This document shows, piece by piece, positions 43,832-54,557 of a DNA stretch of 64,000 bases. The notes beneath the pieces are model-generated. The model worked only from the letters and a program-made list of their open reading frames with translations, was not told the origin of the DNA and searched no databases. Each line of letters opens with the position of its first letter. Positions within the stretch are counted from its first letter, which is position 1. Made by a program: the position numbers and the translations under genes. This DNA is from Chondrus crispus (Eukaryota > Rhodophyta > Florideophyceae > Gigartinales > Gigartinaceae). The stretch spans positions 1-64,000 of the forward strand of contig NW_005179104.1 of assembly GCF_000350225.1 (NCBI RefSeq), read 5' to 3'.

Positions 43832-46800
43832 AGGCGACGACGTCTCTCCCCGTGCCCAGCCTCAGAAGCTTAGGCACCCCCGATCCGGCTGCGCCAGTGG
43901 AAGCGCAGCCGGGTAACCGAACGGAAGTCCAGGCCATCTGCTTCTTCAAGAAGCAGAATTACAAGATCTCCGCGACGGTTGGTCAGAAGCAGGCGTTGAT
44001 GGTCGCCATCACGCCAGTGCTTGACTCAGGAGCCGGCCCGAACCTCATCCATTTACGGTGTGTCGCCGAGTCGTGGCGACCATCGATAAAACCGGTTCGG
44101 AGCCCAGCGCTCATCGACGCGTCAAACCGCGCGATGAAGGCACTAGGGGAAATCCCCCTGCTCGTCCGAATCGGTGAGTTTGTGGCGCGCGTCCCGTTCC
44201 TGGTAGTCACGAGCCTCGCCGTGGACTGTATCCTCGGTACGACCTTCCTGGATCGCCACGTCAAGGCGATCCTCCCACCGCAACGGAAGGTCGTGTTCCA
44301 CGACGCGCCACCCGTGGCGTTAGTCGGACCAACCCCCTCGAGGCACGACCGCAAGATGGCCTCGAGGAGCACCGCACAACAACTACCGCCGTCGGATAAA
44401 CCCGAACGGAAGCAGGTGGCGTTCCCCGCCAACACACCGTCACGGAAGATCCGCCTCGTCAGAGGGGTGACAATTCCCCCGATGACGCAGGCCATGGTGA
44501 GGGTCGCCACGCCGGTGGGGGGGCTGTGTTTTTTACAGAACTCCCCAAAAACCGCGCACAGGAATTTGACCCTCATGGCACAGGGGGTCATGGATGTTGC
44601 CCCCGAAAGACCGTTCTCGGTAATGCTCAGCAATTTTGGGCACCGCTCGGTTCACATCCAGAAGCATACCGTGGTCGGACTGGCTCTTCCGTCGCCCACT
44701 CACATCCTGACCCTTGGCGACTCGGCCGCGGAAGCGGCCGAAGCTAAGGAAGGGGGAGGGATATTTAATTCCAACCTCTCAACCGCAAAGGAGGGCGCGG
44801 AAGAAGCCGCTGACAACCGTACGGACAAGGGCGGGGCTGAACAAGCCACGCCGCCCAAGGCGCACCCCGTTGCGGTTGGAACGGATAAACCCGAAGACAC
44901 CGCCGCCCCTGAGGAGGACCCCCACGCCTGGCAGGAGGACGTCCACATCGGTGCCGAGGGCGAGGAGGTACGCTCGGAGATCCTCGAGGTACTGTCCGAA
45001 TTCAAGGACATGTGGACCGGCCGGCTGGGAAAAATCGGGGCCACGAAGCACCGGATTGAGCTCAAGCCCGGTGCTCACCCGATTTACCAGGCGCCTTACC
45101 GCGCCGGACCAACCGCACGGGAAAAAGAGAAAACGGAGATCGACCGCATGCTCCGGGCAGGGGTAATCGAACCCGCCACGGCCGAATGGGCAAGCCCCGT
45201 GGTATTGTTGAACGCAGGGGTTATCGAACCCGCGAGCACCGAGTGGGCGTCCCCCGTGGTGCTCGTACCGAAGAAAGACGGCTCTCTTCGGTTCTGCGTG
45301 GACTACCGGCGTCTCAACGCGAAGACCGCAGCGGACTCGTATCCGCTGCCACGGATGGACGACTGCATCGACTCGTTAGGAGATGCAGCCGTCTTCACCA
45401 CGTTGGACTGCAATTCCGGTTATTAGCAGATCCCGGTCGCTCCGGAAGACCGGGATAAGACCACGTTTACGACGCACATGGGCACGTTTCGCCACTTGCG
45501 CATGCCGTTTGGACTCAAAGGGGCATCGGCCACCTTCCAACGTGCGCTCGACATAATACTCTCCGGAGTCCGCTGGCAAATATGCCTCGTCTATCTCGAC
45601 GACGTGATCGTGTTCTCCCGTACGCACGGAGAACACGCTAGGCATCTCGATACCGTCTTGAGCTTACTGCGGAGTTCCGGTATCTCCCTTAAGCTCAAGA
45701 AGTGCAGCTTCTTCCGACCGAAGGTGCACTACCTGGGGCACGTCATCTCCCCAGGCAAGTTGAGCGTGGCCGATACGGCGGCCGACGCTTTCAAGACGTT
45801 CACGTTCCCGAGGACGTTGACGCAAGTGCGCTCGTTCCTCGGGGCGTGTAACGTATACCGCCGATTCGTTAAGGGGTTCGCTAAGATTGCGCGTCCTCTG
45901 ACCGACATGACACGCAAGGATTCGGACCCCGATTTCTATAACCCCACGGAGCTGCAACTTCAGGCGTTCGAGATCCTTAAGAACTGCATGATCGCTCCGC
46001 CGATCCTCGCGTTGCCTTGGCACGGTCGTCCGTACATGATAGACACCGACGCGAGTGCCTACCAACTCGGCTGCACCTTACTTCAGGAGCACGAAGAGCC
46101 GAACGACTGGCGCCCCGTGGGGTATTGGTCGTACTCACTGTCCGATAGTGAGCGCAACTACAGCGCTACCGAACGCGAGTGCTTCGCCGTAGTGTGGGCC
46201 GTCCGCACACTACGTCCGTACGTAGAAGGCACGAAGTTCACCGTACGGACGGACCATGACGCCCTCCGATGGCTCATGTCCCTCACCGAGAGTTCCGGAA
46301 GACTCACCCGGTGGCGGCTACGTCTGGCGGAATACGATTTCACCATTCAGTACCGCCCCGGACGCGTGCATCAGGTGCCCGATTCCCTGTCACGACTCGT
46401 GTCGCCGAAGGCCGCCGATGACCTTCGCTCCATTGTCGAGGTGGATGACGACATCCCCACTTTCGACGGGGGCACGACAGTTCGAGACGTATCGAACGAG
46501 CTCGCGGACCACGCTTGTACCGCGAGCTGTGATCATCAGGCCGTCCATGTCTTCGTAACGACACGGAATCAAGCCGAAGCCCGAACAAGGTCGCGCGCAC
46601 GGACGCGCCACGAACCGCGAGGTGACGACGAAGCCCCCGCTCTCCAAGGACCCAATTCGTTTTGGGAGGAGAACGACGAGTTCGACGCCGCCGACATCCA
46701 GCGCGCCGAAGACCCCGAGGCTGGCGCGCTCGACTCCCCGGTCGCCCCACCGCAGGACGACCTTCCGGCCCCTCTTACGATAGAGGAGATAGCCGAGGAG

Positions 46801-48264
46801 CAACGCGTGGATGACTTCTGCCAAACCGTTTTGGCACGACAGTCAGAGTCCCGGGACTCCGCGTTCTTCGAGGACCACCAAGGGGTGCTCAAGCGGAGAC
46901 ACCCCTTCGACCCTGATATCGTTCAGGTCGTGGTACCCCGGACGCTCCGCGCCAGGCTCCTTCGCCTGTGCCACAACCCGGCCATCGCGGGGCACCCGGG
47001 CCAGAACCGTATGTACTACGCACTTCGACTCGAGTACTACTGGCCCCACCTGGCTGCAGACGTCGCAGCCACGGTGCGAGGGTGTCAAACCTGCGCGATG
47101 AACCGGGTGAAGCTGAGGAAACATCTCAACCGATTGAGGTTGTTTCCAGCTACGAGGCCCCTCGAGAGCCTCGCGATCGACATCTTGGGGCCGCTCCCCA
47201 AGACGAAGACAGGAAAACGGTTCCTGCTCGTGATTAGGGACCGCTTCAGTAAGCTAACGCAAGTCGTTGCGCTCCGCACGATAACAGCGCACACGGTCGC
47301 AGTTGCGTTCTGCGACTCGTGGGTGTTCAAGTATGGCGTCCCTCGCACGTTGCTTTCGGACAACGGCCCTCAGTTTAATGCCAAGTTCTTCCACAGCACG
47401 TGCCGCGTTCTGGGGATAACGAATTTGTACACTTCGGCATACCATCCCCAGACGAACGGGCAAGTCGAGCGTTATAACCGAACAATTGCCCCGATGCTGC
47501 GGAACTACGTGGGTGAACACCAGGACGACTGGGATGTGTACGTGGGGCCGCTTACGTATGCGTACAACTCCCACGTACATCGCACCACACGCACCACGCC
47601 GTTTGAGCTCGTGCTCAGCAGGCCACCGCCGGAGTTCTCTCTCCGACGGGCGGACGGCGACGCGCCCCCTTCCGATAGGGGGAACCAACGTGCCGAGTTC
47701 CTCAAGACCTTGGATTCGACTATCCAGAAGGCCTCCGGGAGCCTGCGTCGCACGCAGACTCGCTACAAACGCGACTTCGATAAGCGCATACGACGTATTA
47801 ATTCCCGGCTCCGTCCCGGAGAATACGTATATCTCAACCCCACCGATGGGGCTAAGACATCGAACAAGCTCGCCTCGCCCGCTGTCGGACCCTACCGCGT
47901 GCTCGCCAATGACCACCGAACCATCACGATCGATCGTGATGGGGTCACCGAGCGAGTCTCCGCCGACCGCTGCGTGTACGCGCCGTCTCCGATAGACGCA
48001 CCACGAGCAAGTACGACGACCCCGCGGGACCTCGCCGATAAGGTCACCGCGAGAACGCAGTATGCCGTCGAACGGCTACTGAGACATCGAGTCATGGAAG
48101 ACGGAACTACAGAGTTCCTCATCAAGTGGGCGGATTACGACGCGCCCACTTGGACTGCGCGGACTCACGTCCCGGAGGAGTTGGTGTCTCGTTACGCCCA
48201 ACGCCTCCGCAGACGTACCGGCAGAGACCTCACCCAAACTGTGAACGGGGACGTTCACGCTTAA
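43783..48264 (+). pseudogene. pol: pol of the chimeric element (PR-RT-RNase H-integrase-chromodomain)
   Basis: The frame is open from 43783; the first Met is at 43852. Retropepsin DSGAG is encoded at 44023-44037. The linker and early RT match element 1; then AGVIEP...EWASPVVL is duplicated (45157-45270). RT has YLDD at 45592-45603. RNase H (IDTDAS, ERECFAVVWAVRT, TDHDALRW), the HHCC finger (LCHNPAIAGHPG, CQTC), integrase core (AIDILGPLP, LLSDNGPQF, NGQVERYNRT), GPY/F (VGPYRV) and chromodomain (TQYAVERLLRHR, EFLIKWADY) follow. A TAG at 45424-45426 replaces the Trp of the conserved GYWQ motif; the frame then continues unbroken to 48264. Confidence 0.92.
45157..45270 (+). repeat. 57-nt displaced duplication at the family-2/family-1 junction
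   Basis: Two adjacent copies begin at 45157 and 45214, both encoding AGVIEP(AT/AS)(A/T)EWASPVVL. They differ at many synonymous positions (for example gtaatcgaa against gttatcgaa, agccccgtg against tcccccgtg), so this is not a simple recent tandem duplication. It fits two different parental sequences joined out of register by 19 codons. Confidence 0.85.
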
Positions 48265-48274
48265 GGGGGGGCCC
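48247..48274 (+). repeat. Polypurine-tract region, copy 1 (after pol)
   Basis: The stretch ending acgcttaaggggggg overlaps the pol stop. It matches 53858-53884 at most positions in the same orientation. It looks like an original 3' priming tract now 5.6 kb from the LTR. Confidence 0.7.
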
Positions 48275-51152
48275 TCAACCGCTCCTTCGCGGATTAACCC
48301 CAGCCTGCACGAACAGACGAAAACGGGAAGCGAAGGAGGACGGCGGACCCTATCGGAGGGTCACAGCCGGGGACGTGTTCTAGTCAAGTCGTCTTGACTT
48401 CTCGGACGTCAAGGACGCGATACATAAGAACAGGACAGTACGAACTGCCTGAAAAAAATGTTGGGCCCTCGTGATGACCGACATTACGAGGACCGCAAAA
48501 CCCCGTTCGAATCGGAAAAGTCGGACGACCTCCCCCGAACAGGATTGCTGGACGATCCGTTAAGTCCAGCAACCACGGCGAGGAGGGGCGCCTGACGAAC
48601 GAAGCGATCAGCGGTGGAATCAAGACAACCCCTCGGTGGGCGGAACTAGCGACCAGAATGCCCGTCGCTTGTGTCTCGGCATATCCGAGAAGGAGGAAGC
48701 TCACGGCGAGCCATCAATCAGCATCCGGGTTAGACAGCCCGGCAGAAGACCGGATCATGGTCCTTTCGGTTTGGGTTGTGCGCGAGAAGACGCGCGAAAC
48801 GCGCAAGCAGACGCGCAGGCGAGGGGAGCGGCGTCAAGAGAACGCGCGCTAGGGCCGTTCAATAAGAGCGAGGAAGCGAGAGCAACTCAGTCGGAGGGGC
48901 ACCAATATATGCGCACGGACGACAGACATTTCAAAACCGCCGCCGAGACATGCCCCGTAATGATACGGGGAGATGAGAACGTTACACGTGAGCGGCGCCA
49001 GATGCGCGCCATGCACCAACACCGATCGCGTCATCACCAAATCGCTGCCGCCACAGTACCCCGAAAATAACGGAAAAATTAAGGGGGGGATAAATTACAC
49101 CGGCACGTGCGCCGCGTCCTGGGGCACTGTACGCCATACGAAAAGCAAGGAGAAGGCGGACGGCGCTGAGCTAGGGTACAACAGGTACCACCGGAAGGTA
49201 CACACGTCCGCCCCCTGACCGAGAAGGGAAGCACGCACGAGGTTGAATCCCACGCTCGCATCGAGCGGGTGCCTCGAAATACTGACGTGCGGCGAGCCGC
49301 CAGACTGGTTCTTTTTCCTCTAACATTCCTAGCGCGCACTGCCGACCGAGCACAGGTCGAGCTTCGAACCCGAGCCGTGCTCCCTCGACCAACGGGGGAG
49401 TGGCGGACTACCGTTGAGGAGAAGACGAGCGCGGGGGGGAGGGCTTCCGCGCACTCGAACATCCGCCACCAACGGCGAACGGCGCTGGAAGACGCCTCCC
49501 CCAGGGGACCCTACGTCACTAACCTCTCATCTCTGTGCGGATCGCGAACCGCGGTTGCGAACAGGCGGCCTATGGCCGAAAGGAGGGACGGGTACCGACG
49601 ACGAACACCCGGCCAACCCGCAACCCCAACTACGACGCTCAGAGAGGAGCAGACTAAGACGCTTACCCTGGCCTCGGCGCAGCAAGAAGACACCGCCCCC
49701 GCAGAAGAGGGAAGAAACGCAAGAAAGCGGCGCCAGCGCACAGCGACGGCGAGAAGAATAACCTGCGCGACCGTACCCCGCGAGTCAGTTGGCTAGCGAC
49801 GCCACTGCGACGAGCAGAAACGTCAGGCCCTCGCCTTGCCGCTAGCCGTGAATTTGAGAACCGGAGCGCGGGTCGCGAACGTCAACGCGGTTGGCATGCT
49901 CAGATGCAGGATAGATGTATGTGCTGCTGGAAAGCAAGGACGCTGAGAACCTGACGGTGGGCTTGCGTCAGGAGACCATCGTGGGGAAGCGCGTGGTGGT
50001 CGACGAGGACGACGCCTCTTCTCGTGCATCATTCTGAGTGTTCCCGCCTTACACTCTTCTTCGGCAACTCATCACTAGCTTCACCACGCGGACCAGCTCG
50101 CTACACAAACGCTGTCGAAGAGCTGTGGCTGAAAACGGTACAGCAAAGACATACGGAGCGTTCGAGGGAGGGCCGTTCCCCGACTTCTGGCTCTTTCTAC
50201 CTATCATCTTATACGCCGTAGCCGAGGGATGGGAACCGTTGACTTCGGTGCCGGAGCGGGGGAACCTATCCGCACGCGCATGCTAGAAAGACGGCTTCGG
50301 CCACGCGGCCACGCTCCGCCGCCCAGCTGCACGGCGTGGCACCCCCCCCCCCTCTACTCGCCTCCAACTCGGAAAAGGCACCGACTGCGCGCAAAGGGAG
50401 GGGGGCGAGGAGGAGAAGTAACTGCGCTCCGCACACACATCACGTTGGGCAGAAGGAGTCGGGGATCGTCCGGCCAATGGGACATCGTTAAATTGGGTAC
50501 CTCAGAAATCGCCCATGTGCGCTCCTCAACCGCGTAAGAGCAGACCGACCAATGGGAGCTCGTTAATTCCGCTCGGGCTTGACCACCCTCACGTCCGAGC
50601 TCCCTGCGTCTCTCGGTCTCCGCGCCCCTCCTTCGGACACGCCGTCCCCTTTGGACCGAACGAAGAGGTCGCCGGCAGGCGGAGGACGGAGAGGGAAGCG
50701 GACAGAGAAAGGGAGGCCACGCGAAACGGCGCAGTACGCTGGACCGTCGACGTTGCCGCCGCGCACGCGGCCAAAGACGCCTCACGAGACAGGGCACATC
50801 ACGCAGCGCCCTCCCGTCGTACGAGGGTGACGCGTAGAAGCTGAGGAGGGGAAGTGCCCGAGACGGGGCTCTAACCACCGTACGCCGCAGCTCATCTAAT
50901 CCACGAGAGAGCAAGGCGACCGGTTGCCCCCTCAGCGACTCCCGTGTGTACGTCGCTAGCTTATACGGACGAAGGGACCGCGTCGAGCACAGCCCATCGG
51001 GGAGGGTCGTGCTACAAGCAAGGCCGCGGTGTAGGCCGAGGGGAGAAATCGATAACGCACGTCGAGGAGCAAAGGACAAGAAAATGCCTTAGGGGCTTTT
51101 ACCAGAGGGAGCTGTCAAAGGGTGCCGCGTAATCGTCGGTAGACCCGAGCGT
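48275..51152. other. Element interior between pol and antisense ORF, no recognised gene
   Basis: GC-rich sequence with overlapping frames up to about 175 codons on both strands, none with a recognisable domain. A third ttaaggggggga tract lies at 49080-49091. It may hold the 3' untranslated part of the antisense transcript or decayed coding sequence. Confidence 0.5.
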
Positions 51153-53825
51153 TCAACGGATCGTACCGTTCGAGGGCGCCGACGAACCGGAAGCACGCCC
51201 CGTCGGAGGACAATAGCTGGGGTGCGAAGGCACGTCCGCCTCCGTCTCGTGAAGCGGTGGAAGGGCGACTACGCCATGCGTTGTCCACCCGCGAGCTGGG
51301 TTGACCGAAGTCGCGGGTTCGTCGGCCATCGAAGAGCCGAGCTCGCGACTCTGGTAAGGGTCTCGAAGGCCCTGGCGTGGCACCGGGCCAGGAAGGCTCA
51401 CGGCCGACGGGGCGGCGCGTTCGGCCCTGAGGGCGTCCCGCTCGCCGCGGTATCTATCGCGATCGGACGCCGCGCGCCGGAGACCACTCGCCTGTAGGGA
51501 GGACGACTCTCGTAGAACCTTCAGCTCATCTTGAGAGCCGCAGAGCTGCTCCGCGAGGGAGTCACGCTCTGCGGCAAACGCCTGTCGTTCCGCCCCGAGA
51601 CGGCGCGCTTCGCTGCTACGTTCGACATACCAGCTCGTGAGGGTACGGAGTAGTCCCTCTACAGTCCAAGCCCTATCGACCAGACTCCCCAAGGCGCGAG
51701 ACAACCTGGGGATTGCGGTGAGCTCGTCGCGAGCTTTGTCAAGGGTCAACGCGGTGTTCTGTTGGGCACGGAGGCAACCGACGGAGCCAAGGGAAGGCAG
51801 AGGGGGCAACGGGGACCCCGACGTAGTATCGTGACCCGCCTTGGGAAGCACCGACGGCACGCCCACCCTGGCCAACGCGATTGCGGGAAGCTCGCCGTCC
51901 AGGTCACGATACCGCTTCCGACGCGCCTCGCGCACCGTAGACCCGACGCCTCCCTTGCCTCGGGACGGGCCTGAGGTGGGGACGCTTGGACGGGCCACGA
52001 AGGAGTCGCTCCGATGGTCATACGCGAGAAAGAGGCTCCGAGTCCCTGTCGTGTAGTCCGTCCAAGGACGACGATTACGTTCGGGCACCGCACCGGCGCG
52101 GTGCATCAGGTCTAGTACAGAGGAGTACGACCAGGCCACACACGGTGAGCCACGCTCGAGAGGATGCATGGCAACGTCCGGAAGGGATAGCGCCACTCGC
52201 CCAAGGAAGGAGAGTACCCCCACGGGTTGCACGAAAGCACGCCCGTGGAGAGAGACCTCATTCATGAAGGCGTTACCGAGACACCACGCCCATTCTCGCT
52301 CTACGTTGTCCGCGAGGTAATCGAAAACCGGGTGCTTCGGGTCACCGCAGGCGAAGCCGAAGTGCTTCGAGATGTAGGGGAGTAACGGGTGAACTCCCAA
52401 CGAGGGGAGCGACTCCCCTACGACCGGCGGAAGCTCAGGGAAATCGCTTCTCGACAAGCCCGGGGAGAACGAGGCGGACGGGAACATGCGCCCGTCGTCT
52501 TCCCCGCGGTGTCGGTAAGTCGCACAATCGTTGGGCGCCAGGGCAATGTAGTGAATCCGCATGAGGGAGCATGCGGACTTCTGGAGGGCCGCTCGCGCCT
52601 TAGAGCAAGTGCGCGGACGGGGGCCGACGTAGAGCCCGGTGACCTCCGGGAGAATGAAGCGAGGGGGACCACGGGGGCCCCGGTGGAAGAGGTACGCCGA
52701 CATCTGGTCGACATACTCGACCTCTTCCACGCAAAAAGCGAAAGTCCTATCGCTAGGAATCTCGTCGGGTAGTTGGTAAGGAGCGCCACCGCCCTCGGCG
52801 AGGAGGCGACCCAGCGCCAAGGAGGCCTCTTCGGTCAGCCCTCCTTCGTATATGGACCGAATTCGTAGAAGGTCAGGACGTAGGGACTCCCTTGACAGCA
52901 GCTCGCCCACGGTGACGCTCGCCCGCGCATGGCGTCGCCACGCGTATGTCAAGCGACCGAGCGGTAGCGGGATTGACCGCTCCAAGGGCACCCCCAGCCA
53001 CCTCGTGGAGGTGTTGGACGCCTCCCTCTCTCCGCCCTCGTCGAGGCGGGGGGCAGCGCGCGGCGCACCGGGATGCCGGCAGCTGCCAAAGGCCCCATGC
53101 GAGCCCTCCCCGGGGTCGTACGGGCCATCGCGGGGCCCCGTCATGAGGTCTCCACCGGATGGGCCGACCGCGTCGTCAACACGCTCAGGTCGAAGCGGCA
53201 CCGAGGCCCCAGTCACCGGACGAGCATCTGGCAGCTGGATGATGGAAGGCGGGGGGCATAACTCGTCGGACACGGTAGAGGCGCGACCCCCCCGGGACTT
53301 CCGGAAGGGACGCGGAGGCCACCATGGCGGGGGAGCCGACGAATCGGCACCTCCCTTCTCGGCGGAGGTGGGGTCCTCAGTGGTCAAGGGGCAGACAACC
53401 GGCGTGCTCGATCCACTGCCAGGCGGGGGCAGAGGGAGCGAGGGACCGCCCCGAGAAGGGATGAGGGACGACATAGGGAGACACGGGACGCGCGAACCGA
53501 GTACGCGACCGACAGAGGTGACGAGCCCGTGAGGAAGGACGGGAGAGGGAGCCGACCGAGCTGAGGCCGGATGAACGAGGGCGGACTCCCACGACGGGGG
53601 TAGTAGGGGGATGACGAGAACCAGCCCGGAGGGCACACGCAGGATCGCGCGCCGGAAAGGGGGCAGGGGTGACGGAGTGACGACGAATTCGTCGTCCCCA
53701 GAAGGGGAGGAGGAATGACCTGAGCGCGCGTAGGGAGGTGCGAGACGGAACACGGAGGATAGCGAGCAGGGAGCAGAGTCGACAGGGAGAGCGGAATCGA
53801 CCGTATAGACGGCGTGGCCGGACAT
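51153..53825 (-). CDS. Antisense ORF protein of family-1 type (unknown function)
   Basis: This unbroken frame of 890 codons starts at the ATG at 53825 (MSGHAVYTVDSALPVDS), 60 bp inside the 3' LTR and opposite to pol. Residues 1 to about 290 are Pro/Ser-rich. A globular middle follows (TVGELLSRESLRPDLLRIRS, HPVFDYLADNVEREWAWCLG, AWSYSSVLDLMHRAGAVPE). The C-terminal 200 residues include a long heptad-like helix (ERQAFAAERDSLAEQLCGS, SDRDRYRGERDALRAERAAP) and a low-complexity tail. No family is recognised. Position, size, start distance and domain order parallel the ORF at 4455-6935. Weak matches (EWAVLALLCFLRAA against VGVLSFLGRVAL, LIALIRSVGV against VLDLMHRAGAV) hint at distant homology. Intact despite a nonsense codon in pol. 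Confidence 0.62.
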   Translation of the reverse strand: MSGHAVYTVDSALPVDSAPCSLSSVFRLAPPYARSGHSSSPSGDDEFVVTPSPLPPFRRAILRVPSGLVLVIPLLPPSWESALVHPASARSAPSPVLPHGLVTSVGRVLGSRVPCLPMSSLIPSRGGPSLPLPPPGSGSSTPVVCPLTTEDPTSAEKGGADSSAPPPWWPPRPFRKSRGGRASTVSDELCPPPSIIQLPDARPVTGASVPLRPERVDDAVGPSGGDLMTGPRDGPYDPGEGSHGAFGSCRHPGAPRAAPRLDEGGEREASNTSTRWLGVPLERSIPLPLGRLTYAWRRHARASVTVGELLSRESLRPDLLRIRSIYEGGLTEEASLALGRLLAEGGGAPYQLPDEIPSDRTFAFCVEEVEYVDQMSAYLFHRGPRGPPRFILPEVTGLYVGPRPRTCSKARAALQKSACSLMRIHYIALAPNDCATYRHRGEDDGRMFPSASFSPGLSRSDFPELPPVVGESLPSLGVHPLLPYISKHFGFACGDPKHPVFDYLADNVEREWAWCLGNAFMNEVSLHGRAFVQPVGVLSFLGRVALSLPDVAMHPLERGSPCVAWSYSSVLDLMHRAGAVPERNRRPWTDYTTGTRSLFLAYDHRSDSFVARPSVPTSGPSRGKGGVGSTVREARRKRYRDLDGELPAIALARVGVPSVLPKAGHDTTSGSPLPPLPSLGSVGCLRAQQNTALTLDKARDELTAIPRLSRALGSLVDRAWTVEGLLRTLTSWYVERSSEARRLGAERQAFAAERDSLAEQLCGSQDELKVLRESSSLQASGLRRAASDRDRYRGERDALRAERAAPSAVSLPGPVPRQGLRDPYQSRELGSSMADEPATSVNPARGWTTHGVVALPPLHETEADVPSHPSYCPPTGRASGSSAPSNGTIR

Positions 53826-53857
53826 GTTGTCCCCTCTCTACAAGCACCCGTGGACGC

Positions 53858-53884
53858 GGACGTCCCCGCTTAAGGGGGGGGCCG
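53858..53884 (+). repeat. 3' polypurine tract, copy 2 of the duplicated region
   Basis: The sequence ggacgtccccgcttaag, then eight G and ccg, stands immediately before the LTR start. It matches copy 1 at 48247-48274. The two copies bracket the whole antisense module. Confidence 0.75.
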
Positions 53885-54557
53885 TGTAGTATAACCCTCC
53901 CCCCCTGGGGCTTTATTTTAGATTAGATCAACTCAGAATCGGATCGGTTACTGTAGAGCTCGATGCTCTACAGTACCACCACGTGTAACCCCGAGTACAG
54001 GGGGCGCACGTGTACACGTGTACGCGCGGGACCGAAGAGCGCACACACACACATGTACTGTCAGCCCCGATGGCTGACAGTATTACAGTGTCGACCGACC
54101 GCTACAGTACGTCGCTACAGTACATCGGTACTGTACTATTATGATAGGTTATTATGTACATTAAATATGGAGCGGACCGGCGGCGGTGGAGGAGGACAAG
54201 CACGGACTTGTCACCCACCCACCGTCAAGGTCCGACTTCCCGCTTATTCTAAGGTAGCGTTCGCTAACTACCTTAGAGCGGCACCGAGCGCGGGTTGAGG
54301 ACGCACGCGGTACGCCCACGAGCCGGCTCCGCCTCCGCCCGTCGGTACTGGATCGTTACCCAGTACCGCGCCGGGGCGTCGAGGCGTCGAACCGCTCGCG
54401 CGTACCGGCGTCCTCCCCGTTCCCGCTCTACCACGCTACCCGGGCCCGCTGCCCGGTGCCGTTAGCTGGTGTCCCGCTTCACCACCGTCTTCCCGATCGG
54501 ACGGGGTCTCGGTCGAACTGCGCATACACCCCTATCGCTGGGGGTGTTTATGCTACA
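53885..54557 (+). repeat. LTR1c, 3' LTR of the chimeric element
   Basis: It starts tgtagtataaccc and ends tttatgctaca. It aligns along its length with LTR1a in reverse orientation, including the gtagagctcgatgctctac palindrome, the actgtcagcc...ggctgacagt hairpin and the attaaatatgg box. It is inserted in a pogo-type transposase fragment at 54558. Confidence 0.9.

Larger units (their letters stand above)
40673..54557 (+). mobile_element. Chimeric Ty3/gypsy element: family-2 5' half, family-1 3' half
   Basis: The 5' LTR is family 2 and the 3' LTR (53885-54557) family 1. From gag to early RT the protein is about 80% identical to element 1. After a 57-nt displaced duplication at 45157-45270 the similarity falls progressively through RT, RNase H, integrase and chromodomain. 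The parts are LTR2c, primer site, gag, pol, a 5.6-kb module with a large antisense ORF, polypurine tract and LTR1c. Flanks are unrelated pogo-type fragments without a shared target duplication. Either an ectopic recombination or a template switch could have produced it. Confidence 0.75.

Noticed and set aside
52852..53532. 226-codon + strand frame opposite the family-1 antisense ORF
   Set aside because: It is the shadow of the Pro/Ser-rich codons of the 890-codon frame; it is shorter and has no independent features.
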